This document shows positions 1-7,777 of a stretch of DNA of 53,702 nucleotides, piece by piece. This DNA is from Lachnospiraceae bacterium (GTDB lineage Bacteria > Bacillota > Clostridia > Lachnospirales > Lachnospiraceae). The notes under the pieces are model-generated. The model made no database searches, had not been told where the DNA came from, and saw only the letters and a list, made by a program, of their open reading frames with translations. Each line of letters begins with the position of its first letter. The first letter of the stretch is position 1. The stretch covers positions 1 through 53,702 of the forward strand of contig JAILNV010000133.1 in the NCBI GenBank assembly GCA_024691125.1, given 5' to 3'. A program made the position numbers and the translations under genes.

Positions 1-1
1 T

Positions 2-655
2 AAGATAGGAACGGACGGAGTTCGCGACTGCCTTCTTGAAGACGGGTTCACACAGGAGAGCGTAAATAAATATCTTGAACTGTTTGAGAATACAGGCAGT
101 GGAACAGACGGAATCGTATCACTAAAGAACAAGCTGGGCGATTTCCTTTCGGATGATACGGCAGAGAATCTTGAAACCATAATTGCAGGTGTGGATGCTA
201 CCAGGACCGCAAGCTTTAAGATCGTATTTGATCCTTCTCTTGTAAGAGGTATGTCATATTATACAGGAACAATATTCGAGATAATCATGGATGAATTCGG
301 AAGCTCTGTTGCGGGCGGCGGACGTTATGATGAAATGATAGGCAAGTTCACCGGGCAGAAGACTCCGGCCTGCGGATTCTCGATCGGATTCGAGAGGATA
401 ATCACCATACTTATGGATAAGGGATACAGGATTCCCGATAACGGTAAGAAAATGGTTTTCCTTATAGAAAAGGGTGCCGGAAAAGAACGGATATGTGAAA
501 TAATGAAAGAAGCCGCTGCTTTAAGGGAGCAGGGAGTAAAGGTAACGGTATCCCAGATGAACAAGAACAAAAAGTTCCAGAAGGAACAGCTTATTAAAGA
601 AGGATACAGTCCCGAAGAAATCAAAGATTTTTATAATACAGAATTAAAGAATTAA
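2..655 (+). CDS. hisS: histidyl-tRNA synthetase, C-terminal part (5' end outside window)
   Basis: This enzyme charges tRNA-His with histidine in the cytoplasm. The reading frame is open from base 2, so the gene begins before the window. The visible part has the histidine-binding signature VRGMSYYTGTIFEI at about codon 80 of the fragment, then the class II motif 3 region (GFSIGFERII). A short alpha/beta anticodon-binding region follows and ends at KNKKFQKEQL plus about 20 residues. The usual last strand and helix of the HisRS anticodon domain are not there, so this domain looks shortened. The stop lies 15 bases before aspS, and hisS-aspS is a common Firmicute pair. A HisZ-type paralogue is less likely because of the intact histidine motif and the aspS neighbour. 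Confidence 0.9.
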   Translation, partial: KIGTDGVRDCLLEDGFTQESVNKYLELFENTGSGTDGIVSLKNKLGDFLSDDTAENLETIIAGVDATRTASFKIVFDPSLVRGMSYYTGTIFEIIMDEFGSSVAGGGRYDEMIGKFTGQKTPACGFSIGFERIITILMDKGYRIPDNGKKMVFLIEKGAGKERICEIMKEAAALREQGVKVTVSQMNKNKKFQKEQLIKEGYSPEEIKDFYNTELKN

Positions 656-670
656 TAATGGAGGCAGGGC

Positions 671-2473
671 ATGGCAGAATCAATGCTTGGGCTTAAAAGA
701 ACCCACAGATGCACGGAAGTAAGTGAAGCGAATATTGGAGAGACCGTAACGGTTATGGGCTGGGTACAGCGGAGCAGGAACAAAGGCGGCATAATTTTTA
801 CGGATTTAAGAGACCGGTCGGGAATCCTTCAGATAATATTCGAGGATAAGGATATAGGTTCCGAAGGCTTCGATAAAGCATATAAATTAAGAAGTGAATT
901 TGTTATAGCCGTAGTAGGACGCGTGGAAAAAAGAGCAGGAGAAGCAAATACTTCCCTTAAGACAGGTAACATCGAAATACGCGCAACCGAGCTGCGCATA
1001 TTATCTGAGGCTGAGACTCCGCCTTTCCCCATAGAAGCAGACAGCAAGACGAAAGAGGAGCTTCGCCTTAAATACAGATATCTTGATCTGAGGCGCCCGG
1101 ATATACAGCGTAACCTGATATTAAGAAGCCGGATAGTCAGCATTATCAGAAATTATTTTATGAATGAAGGATTTCTTGAGATAGAGACTCCCATCCTTCA
1201 GAAAAGTACTCCGGAAGGAGCCAGGGACTATCTTGTTCCCAGCCGTATACATCCCGGTAATTTCTACGCTCTGCCGCAGTCACCCCAGCTGTTCAAGCAG
1301 CTGTTAATGTGCTCCGGTTACGACAGATATTTCCAGGTGGCGAAATGCTTCCGTGATGAGGACTTAAGAGCAGACAGACAGCCTGAATTCACCCAGATAG
1401 ACCTTGAGATGTCATTCGTTGATGTGGATGATGTGATCGCAGTTAATGAAGGTGCGATCGCCAAGGTGTTTAAAGAGGTTCTTGATATTGATGTTCAGCT
1501 TCCGATAAGGAGGATGACATGGATAGAAGCAATGAACCGCTTCGGCTCGGATAAGCCGGATCTTCGTTTCGGAATGGAGCTTAAGGATGTTTCCGATGTT
1601 GTTAAGGGCTGTGGCTTCGGAGTGTTTACAGGTGCGCTTGATAACGGCGGTTCGGTAAGAGGTATCAATGTTAAGGGGCAGGCAGAAATGCCCCGTAAGA
1701 AGATAGATGCACTGGTTGAATTCGCAAAAGGATACGGTGCAAAGGGACTGGCTTATTTATGCGTTCTTCCCGACGGAAGCTATAAGTCAAGCTTTGCCAA
1801 ATTCATGGCCGAGGATGAGCTCAAGGCGCTGGTCAATGCCATGAACGGTGAACCCGGAGACCTGCTTCTGTTTGCCGCGGACAAGACAAGTGTTGTATGG
1901 AATGTACTCGGAGCACTTAGGCTTGAGGTCGCAAGGCTCTATGATATGATCCCTCAGGGAGAGTTTAATTTCCTCTGGGTTACCGAGTTCCCTCTTCTTG
2001 AGTGGAGTGAGGAAGAGAACAGATATAAGGCAATGCATCATCCGTTCACCATGCCAATGGATGAAGATATTCAGTATCTTGATTCGGATCCCGGGCGTGT
2101 AAGAGCCAAGGCTTACGATATAGTACTTAACGGTACAGAGCTTGGCGGAGGATCTGTAAGAATACACCAGTCAGACATCCAGGAGAAGATGTTTGAAGTG
2201 CTTGGCTTTGAAAAGGAAGATGCCTACACACGCTTTGGCTTCCTGCTGAATGCCTTTAAGTATGGTGTTCCGCCCCACGCAGGACTGGCCTACGGACTTG
2301 ACAGGCTGGTTATGCTCATGGTCGGAGCAGACAGCATAAGAGAGGTCATGGCATTCCCCAAGGTTAAGGATGCTTCGGATCTTATGTGTGAGGCTCCCAA
2401 TGTAGTTGACGATAAACAGCTTGAGGAACTTGGTATCTGTATTGATACCAGCAAAACGGAAGATGCAGAATAG
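671..2473 (+). CDS. aspS: aspartyl-tRNA synthetase
   Basis: This class IIb synthetase charges tRNA-Asp. At 600 residues it has the bacterial size. It starts with an OB-fold anticodon domain (GWVQRSRNKGGIIFTDLRDRSG), followed by motif 1 and motif 2 (FRDEDLRADRQPEFTQID), a bacterial GAD insertion at about residues 300-410, and motif 3 near the C-terminus (GLAYGLDRLVM). The ATG at 671 has a good ribosome site, GGAGG, about 7 bases upstream. The gene sits directly behind hisS and is probably co-transcribed with it. Whether it also charges tRNA-Asn cannot be read from the sequence. Confidence 0.97.
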   Translation: MAESMLGLKRTHRCTEVSEANIGETVTVMGWVQRSRNKGGIIFTDLRDRSGILQIIFEDKDIGSEGFDKAYKLRSEFVIAVVGRVEKRAGEANTSLKTGNIEIRATELRILSEAETPPFPIEADSKTKEELRLKYRYLDLRRPDIQRNLILRSRIVSIIRNYFMNEGFLEIETPILQKSTPEGARDYLVPSRIHPGNFYALPQSPQLFKQLLMCSGYDRYFQVAKCFRDEDLRADRQPEFTQIDLEMSFVDVDDVIAVNEGAIAKVFKEVLDIDVQLPIRRMTWIEAMNRFGSDKPDLRFGMELKDVSDVVKGCGFGVFTGALDNGGSVRGINVKGQAEMPRKKIDALVEFAKGYGAKGLAYLCVLPDGSYKSSFAKFMAEDELKALVNAMNGEPGDLLLFAADKTSVVWNVLGALRLEVARLYDMIPQGEFNFLWVTEFPLLEWSEEENRYKAMHHPFTMPMDEDIQYLDSDPGRVRAKAYDIVLNGTELGGGSVRIHQSDIQEKMFEVLGFEKEDAYTRFGFLLNAFKYGVPPHAGLAYGLDRLVMLMVGADSIREVMAFPKVKDASDLMCEAPNVVDDKQLEELGICIDTSKTEDAE

Positions 2474-2539
2474 AAAGTATAGCTTTGCCCATTGAATCAT
2501 AAAAGTTATTGGCAAAAACGACAGATGGAGTGACACCAT

Positions 2540-3940
2540 ATGAAATACTGTAAAAAATGCGGAATGCTTCTTGAAGATAATATGGAACGCTGTATCGGAT
2601 GCGGATCCAATGTAACAGAAAAAGACAGCTATTCCAAATATCCCGAACAGGTTCAGGAACAGATAGCCAATGAAAAGAAGCAGGCCGGACAGAGGAATCT
2701 TACAGTCGTAGCCATAGTCCTTATATTTGTGGTAATACTTCTGATGATCGGAATATTTGCATCAAGGCTTTATTCCCAGGGAGTGACTTCGCCGAACGAT
2801 CTGGCTAAGGCCATTCAGGACAGCGTCGGTAAAAAGGAACCGGCTGAAAGCGAAGGTAAGAACAGAACGGTTAAGGATGAAGATGGTGCATATTATAAAT
2901 ATTCAGACATAAAGGATAATGCGGATCATGAGATTTTCCATGCCGTTTATCCGGAGGATCTTTCAAAGGTCACACATACAGTTGACTATTCATGGGATTC
3001 GCAGGTGTTTCCTGCCGTTTTTTCATTTATTGCCACAAATGATGAAAATACTGCGCAGCTTACCTACAGATCACCCCAGCATTATCAGTATATCAAGGGT
3101 ACTGCAGAAACCCAGGTGGATATTCAGCAGAATGTCATGAAGTGCATAACCTTTTATGACTTTACCACTGTTGAAGATTATATTAAGGAGATGATAAAGC
3201 AGGCTTATCCCTCCGCAAAAAAAATAGAAGAGATGGAATCGGCAGACGTAAACGGAGAAGCTGAAGCTGCCTTTAATAAGATCATTAAAGAATATGAAGA
3301 CAGAGCGGAAAAGGAGCTGCCGGTTCTGTTCGGACTTTCGGAAGATACCGATTTTTCACATAAGGATACTTACAAATCGTTAAAGGTAATGAATTACCGT
3401 ATCCTTACCAAAGAGGATCATGCTGTCTCCTGTAAGTTCTATGTTCCGGTATTCTGCGAAATATATGATTTCAATGATGCCTCACAGGCATTCAGCGGTA
3501 CCTTATCCGACTGTTACATACTTGCTTTTGCAAGCTATGAGGCAGGCTCTGATGAGCTCTATGACTGGTATGAAGATGCATTTGAAATGTTTGTAAACAA
3601 CTCCTTCCTGAAAGACGACTTTTATACAGGTATCGGTGGATACGCAAGGATGATCAGGGAAAGTGTAAGCGAGCAGGAAATGCCGCGTATAATAGGTGAC
3701 AGCGAGCTTAAGGATATATATGATAACGCTTCACCTGACGGAGCCTCGGATTATGTAAGTATAAAGAAGTTCCTGGAATGCGGTCCTACCGCTGTGAATT
3801 CATTCCAAGCAGATGATTACCATATGGGGGCGGAGAAAATAAAGCAGATATTCATCAATCCTGAAAAACAGCTTATTTATGCCACAAAAGCAACGGATGA
3901 ATATCCGGGAGATGATTATATCGAGCTTTTAAAGAAGTAA
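2540..3940 (+). CDS. zinc-ribbon, single-pass membrane protein of unknown function
   Basis: I do not recognise a named family for the whole 466-residue protein. The N-terminus is a zinc ribbon with two CxxC knuckles (CKKCG at residues 4-8, CIGCG at 18-22). A charged linker and one strong membrane helix at about residues 57-78 follow. The remaining 380 residues are acidic and would lie outside the cell if the zinc ribbon is cytoplasmic. The outer part has no obvious catalytic motif and may be a binding or sensor domain. The start at 2540 has a GGAGTG ribosome site. The stop is 7 bases before the next gene, so the two are probably co-expressed. Confidence 0.75.
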   Translation: MKYCKKCGMLLEDNMERCIGCGSNVTEKDSYSKYPEQVQEQIANEKKQAGQRNLTVVAIVLIFVVILLMIGIFASRLYSQGVTSPNDLAKAIQDSVGKKEPAESEGKNRTVKDEDGAYYKYSDIKDNADHEIFHAVYPEDLSKVTHTVDYSWDSQVFPAVFSFIATNDENTAQLTYRSPQHYQYIKGTAETQVDIQQNVMKCITFYDFTTVEDYIKEMIKQAYPSAKKIEEMESADVNGEAEAAFNKIIKEYEDRAEKELPVLFGLSEDTDFSHKDTYKSLKVMNYRILTKEDHAVSCKFYVPVFCEIYDFNDASQAFSGTLSDCYILAFASYEAGSDELYDWYEDAFEMFVNNSFLKDDFYTGIGGYARMIRESVSEQEMPRIIGDSELKDIYDNASPDGASDYVSIKKFLECGPTAVNSFQADDYHMGAEKIKQIFINPEKQLIYATKATDEYPGDDYIELLKK

Positions 3941-3947
3941 TTGTAAA

Positions 3948-4535
3948 ATGAAAGCGATAAAACACTTAAGGACAATAAATGCTCACAGAAGACTTGTGCG
4001 AAAGGGATGCTTTAAAGTAGGTCTGTATTATCAGGGACTCACACATGATCTGAGTAAATATTCACTTTCCGAGTTCCCGGTAGGAGCAAAGTATTATCAG
4101 GGCTTCAGAAGTCCCAATAACGCAGAACGTGAGGCTATCGGTTATTCAAGTGCCTGGCTTCATCACAAAGGACGGAACAGACATCATTATGAGTATTGGT
4201 TTGACTACAGTTCGGAAGCGGGCGGCGGTATAATACCTGCCAGGATGCCCGATAAATATATTATAGAGATGTTTATGGACCGTATAGCCGCTTCAAAGAT
4301 ATACAACGGCGATAAATATACGGATGATATGCCTCTTAAATACTATCACAAGGGAAAACCCGAGGTCTTTATAGAAAAGGACACCAGAGCATTGCTCGAG
4401 AAGCTTCTTCATATGCTTGCGGACGAAGGTGAAGAAGCATGCTTTGAGTATATAAGAAAAAAAATCCTGTGGAAAAGACCCGGAACACGGATAGCGCAGT
4501 ATATTGAAGACAGGCGGAAAAGCCGCAGTAAATAA
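3948..4535 (+). CDS. DUF5662 family protein
   Basis: This 195-residue protein has no signal peptide or membrane segment. It resembles the DUF5662 family as I remember it from Lachnospiraceae, with the conserved blocks THDLSKYS, GAKYYQG, SPNNAERE and WLHHKGRNRHHYEYW. The concentration of His and Asp (HD in THDLSK and the HHK/RHH cluster) suggests a metal-binding site reminiscent of HD-type hydrolases, but no activity is known to me. There is no clear ribosome site. The start lies 7 bases after the previous stop, so translation may be coupled to the zinc-ribbon gene. Confidence 0.8.
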   Translation: MKAIKHLRTINAHRRLVRKGCFKVGLYYQGLTHDLSKYSLSEFPVGAKYYQGFRSPNNAEREAIGYSSAWLHHKGRNRHHYEYWFDYSSEAGGGIIPARMPDKYIIEMFMDRIAASKIYNGDKYTDDMPLKYYHKGKPEVFIEKDTRALLEKLLHMLADEGEEACFEYIRKKILWKRPGTRIAQYIEDRRKSRSK

Positions 4536-4571
4536 CACTATTTTAAAGACAGTGAAAGGAGTGAACCTTAT

Positions 4572-5912
4572 TTGGATACCGAAGGTGTCATACAACTTAC
4601 AGTTCTGCTGTTGCTGCTTATACTTTCAGCATTTTATTCGGCGGCTGAAACGGCGCTTACAACAGCCAGTGAGATAAAGCTTAATACACTTGCGGAAGAC
4701 GGAAATAAAAAAGCGGTAAGGGCGCTTGCTCTTCTGGAAAACAAAAGCAAGATGTTAAGCTGCATACTTATAATGAACAATATCGTCAATATTGCCGCAT
4801 CATCAATGGTCACAACACTTACAGTCCGTATATGGGGACGGATGTATGTAGCATTGGCTGCAGGAATACTGACGCTTATAATACTTATTTTCGGTGAGAT
4901 CAATCCCAAAACCATAGCGACAATACATAACGAAAAGCTGGCTCTTTCATTTTCAGGTCCGATAATGGCCACGATGAAGGTGCTTACTCCGGTTATTTTC
5001 CTGGTAGACAAGCTGTCCGGTTTCTTTCTTAAAATATTGAGAATAGATCCCGAGCAGGCCAAGTCAACACTTACGGAGGGTGAGCTCAGGACGCTGCTTG
5101 ATGCAAGCCATGAGGAAGGCGTTATCGAAACAGGCGAGCGTGAGATGATCGACAACGTATTTGATTTCGGTGATTCGCTGGCAAAGGATGTAATGATCCC
5201 CAGAATTGAAATGTCCTGTGTGGATGTCAATTCATCATACTGGGAACTCAAGGAGCAGTTCGACATACATAAATATACAAGAATTCCGGTTTATGAGAAT
5301 TCCACCGATAATATAGTCGGTATCATAAACATGAAGGATATACTGTTCTATGAAGATGTTGTCAACTTCAATATAAGGAATGTGATGAGGGAGGCGAATT
5401 TCACTGTAGAATACAAGAAGACTGCCGAGCTCATGAGAGAGATGCGTCAGAACCACATAAGCATGACCATAGTTCTTGATGAATACGGTGATACGGTGGG
5501 TCTTGTGACACTGGAGGATCTTCTGGAGGAGATCGTAGGTGAGATCAGGGACGAATTCGATGAGGATGAAGAGGAGCTTATACAGAAGCTTGGAGACAGG
5601 GAATATCTCGTGGACGGCTCTCTTAAGATAGATGATATCAATGATGCACTTGAGCTGGAGCTTGAATCGGAGAATTATGACAGTATCGGCGGCATTATGA
5701 TTGAAAAGCTGGAACGTGTTCCGGAAGTCGGGGATGTCGTTGAACTTGAGGATGGAACCGGCCTTACGGTCGAAGTGATGGATAAGAATCATATAGAGCG
5801 TATTCGTATGGTTCTGCCCGAAAAGGATACTGAGGAGCAGGATGAAAACAGTGCTTCCGATAATCAGGGATCCGGGGAAGAAGCAGAGGATAAAATGTCA
5901 GAACAGGAGTGA
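4572..5912 (+). CDS. CNNM/CorC-type membrane protein (DUF21, CBS pair, CorC domain)
   Basis: This 446-residue protein belongs to the CNNM/HlyC/CorC family, whose studied members are linked to magnesium or cobalt export. The first 190 residues are a DUF21 membrane domain with about four hydrophobic segments and the family motif FGEINPKTIA. Two CBS motifs follow at about residues 205-335 (RIPVYENSTDNIVGIINMKD and the VLDEYGDTVGLVTLEDLLEEIVGEI block). The C-terminus has the transporter-associated CorC_HlyC fold and an acidic tail. The start is TTG at 4572 with AGGAG upstream. The old label 'hemolysin' for this family is probably misleading. Confidence 0.92.
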   Translation: MDTEGVIQLTVLLLLLILSAFYSAAETALTTASEIKLNTLAEDGNKKAVRALALLENKSKMLSCILIMNNIVNIAASSMVTTLTVRIWGRMYVALAAGILTLIILIFGEINPKTIATIHNEKLALSFSGPIMATMKVLTPVIFLVDKLSGFFLKILRIDPEQAKSTLTEGELRTLLDASHEEGVIETGEREMIDNVFDFGDSLAKDVMIPRIEMSCVDVNSSYWELKEQFDIHKYTRIPVYENSTDNIVGIINMKDILFYEDVVNFNIRNVMREANFTVEYKKTAELMREMRQNHISMTIVLDEYGDTVGLVTLEDLLEEIVGEIRDEFDEDEEELIQKLGDREYLVDGSLKIDDINDALELELESENYDSIGGIMIEKLERVPEVGDVVELEDGTGLTVEVMDKNHIERIRMVLPEKDTEEQDENSASDNQGSGEEAEDKMSEQE

Positions 5913-5979
5913 TCTTCTGTATTTCCTGACAGCCATATGATAAATAATTAAATTTTTTCTTTTATTTACAGGCTTTGTA

Positions 5980-5988
5980 TGATATACT
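5980..5988 (+). promoter_or_regulatory. extended -10 promoter for the SCIFF gene
   Basis: TATACT at 5983-5988 is preceded by TG at 5980-5981, an extended -10 element; the -35 region is weak and T-rich. It lies about 38 bases before the scfA start. It also falls downstream of the in-frame ATG at 5975, which argues against that ATG as a start. Confidence 0.55.
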
Positions 5989-6025
5989 TCGAATAGTGTG
6001 TTTATTTATGCTAGGAGGTAAAGGA

Positions 6026-6169
6026 ATGAAGCACATCAAAACACTTAATACAAGAGATTTCAGAAAGTCATCAAAAACAGGCGGATGCGGCGAATGTCAG
6101 ACTTCATGTCAGTCAGCCTGCAAGACATCATGCACAGTAGGAAATCAGACCTGCGAGAAGGCTAAATAG
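6026..6169 (+). CDS. scfA: SCIFF precursor peptide (six cysteines in forty-five residues)
   Basis: This is the 47-residue precursor of the SCIFF ranthipeptide, a ribosomally made peptide found across Clostridia. Its partner radical SAM enzyme is known to form a thioether crosslink between a cysteine and another residue. The N-terminal leader starts MKHIKTLNTRDF, and the core holds six cysteines spaced C-x2-C-x3-C-x3-C-x3-C-x6-C, interspersed with Thr/Ser (CGECQTSCQSACKTSC). ATG at 6026 is preferred over an in-frame ATG at 5975 because AGGAGG lies just upstream of 6026 and the earlier ATG falls before the probable promoter -10. The maturase gene follows directly. The biological role is unsettled; signalling roles have been proposed in related clostridia. 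Confidence 0.95.
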   Translation: MKHIKTLNTRDFRKSSKTGGCGECQTSCQSACKTSCTVGNQTCEKAK

Positions 6170-6194
6170 GACTTATCTGGCATGTAATACCGGA

Positions 6195-6229
6195 CATAAG
6201 CAGCGAATGAAACCTGTTCGCTGCTTATG
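6195..6229 (+). terminator. perfect 13-bp stem-loop between scfA and scfB (attenuator or mRNA stabiliser)
   Basis: Bases 6195-6207 (CATAAGCAGCGAA) are an exact reverse complement of 6217-6229, with a 9-base loop. There is only a short, imperfect U run after the stem, so it may act as a partial terminator or an RNA end protector. It also covers an ATG at 6227 that would otherwise look like the maturase start. Confidence 0.7.
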
Positions 6230-6247
6230 TTTGTAGGAGAGTTTATT

Positions 6248-7717
6248 TTGGTACATCAATATAAGAATAACGGATATAACATTGTCATGGACGTAAACAG
6301 CGGTTCAATCCATGTGGTTGATGACCTCGTCTATGATATGATCGACATCTTAAGCAGGGAAGACGTATATAAAAGGATCCGTCATACTGCGGGTGAGAAT
6401 GATACAGGCATTGCTTCATACGATGAAATAAGTGATATCTTCAATGAAAAGATAAGCGGATATACCGAGGATAAGGTACGTGAAGCATACAACGAAATAT
6501 GTGAGCTTATTAAAGAAGATATACTGTTTTCGGAAGATACATATGAGGACATAGTTATCGATTTCAAGAAAAGGAAGACCTTTGTCAAGGCTCTCTGCCT
6601 GCATATATCACATGACTGCAATCTTTCCTGTAAATACTGTTTTGCCCAGGAGGGTGAATATCATCAGAACAAGCGGGAGCTTATGAGTTATGAAACAGGG
6701 AAAAGAGCTCTTGATTATCTGATCGAGAATTCCGGAAGCAGGAGAAATCTTGAGGTTGATTTCTTCGGCGGTGAACCGTTAATGAATTTCGAAGTGGTAA
6801 GGCGTCTGGTAGAATACGGAAGAAGCATTGAGAATAAATATGATAAAAACTTACGATTCACGCTTACAACCAACGGTGTCCTTCTGAATGATGAGATCCT
6901 TGATTTCGCCAATAAAGAAATGAGTAATCTTGTACTCAGTATAGACGGCCGTAAGGAAATACATGACCGTATGAGGCCATTCAGAGGCGGTCAGGGAAGC
7001 TATGATGCGATAGTCGATAAGTTCAAAAAAGCGGCCGAGAGCAGAAATCAGATGAATTATTATGTCAGGGGTACATTCACCCGGCATAATTTGGATTTCC
7101 CGAAGGATGTTATGCATCTTGCCGATCTCGGATTCGAGCAGATAAGCATAGAGCCGGTGGTTGCACCGCCTGAAGCTGATTATTCAATAAGGAAAGAAGA
7201 TGTACCCTATATTCTGGAACAGTATGACGTACTGGCCAAAGAGCTGCTTAAACGAAGAGAAGAAGGGAAGCCCGTCAATTTCTTCCATTTTATGATAGAC
7301 CTTGAGGGCGGCCCGTGCGTTATAAAACGTCTTTCGGGGTGCGGCTCGGGTACCGAATATCTTTCCGTAACGCCTTCGGGAGAGCTCTATCCATGCCATC
7401 AGTTCGTTGGAAACGAGGAGTTCAGGCTCGGAGATGTCTGGAACGGAATACAGAATACAGCCGTCCGGGATGAGTTCAAGCTTTGCAATGTATATGCCAA
7501 GGAAAAATGCCGTGACTGTTTCGCAAGATTCTACTGCAGCGGCGGATGCGCAGCCAATGCCTATAATTTTTCCGGTGATATTAACGGAGCATATGAAACA
7601 GGATGTCAGCTTCAGCGTAAACGCACAGAGGTTGCGATAATGATGAAAGCGGCTATGGCAGGTGGCATTAATGAAGAAAACACATCAGATGATGTTACCG
7701 ATGTGGACGATATATGA
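6248..7717 (+). CDS. scfB: SCIFF radical SAM maturase
   Basis: This radical SAM/SPASM enzyme installs thioether bonds in the SCIFF peptide. It starts with a recognition region (VHQYKNNGYNIVMDVNSG) followed by a winged-helix-like precursor-binding domain. The radical SAM cluster motif CNLSCKYC (C-x3-C-x2-C) is at about residues 124-131. The C-terminal SPASM domain carries Cys-rich blocks (LYPCHQF, CNVYAKEKCRDC, CSGGCAANAYN) that should bind two more iron-sulfur clusters. I chose TTG at 6248 because AGGAG at 6235-6239 fits it, the family starts M[IV]HQYK, and the upstream ATG at 6227 lies inside a hairpin. The protein has 489 residues; the tail after the SPASM domain is acidic. Confidence 0.95.
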   Translation: MVHQYKNNGYNIVMDVNSGSIHVVDDLVYDMIDILSREDVYKRIRHTAGENDTGIASYDEISDIFNEKISGYTEDKVREAYNEICELIKEDILFSEDTYEDIVIDFKKRKTFVKALCLHISHDCNLSCKYCFAQEGEYHQNKRELMSYETGKRALDYLIENSGSRRNLEVDFFGGEPLMNFEVVRRLVEYGRSIENKYDKNLRFTLTTNGVLLNDEILDFANKEMSNLVLSIDGRKEIHDRMRPFRGGQGSYDAIVDKFKKAAESRNQMNYYVRGTFTRHNLDFPKDVMHLADLGFEQISIEPVVAPPEADYSIRKEDVPYILEQYDVLAKELLKRREEGKPVNFFHFMIDLEGGPCVIKRLSGCGSGTEYLSVTPSGELYPCHQFVGNEEFRLGDVWNGIQNTAVRDEFKLCNVYAKEKCRDCFARFYCSGGCAANAYNFSGDINGAYETGCQLQRKRTEVAIMMKAAMAGGINEENTSDDVTDVDDI

Positions 7718-7777
7718 TCTTAAAAAACATATTGTTTTTAAATATTTTTAAATCTAGGAAATGTAGGGAGAAAAGAA

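Noticed and set aside
6227-6229. ATG at 6227 as the start of the SCIFF maturase
   Set aside because: It lies in the hairpin stem before the ribosome site AGGAG; TTG 6248 fits the site and the family N-terminus.
7720-7742. AT-rich palindrome after scfB
   Set aside because: It consists almost only of A and T runs, makes a very weak stem and could arise by composition alone.
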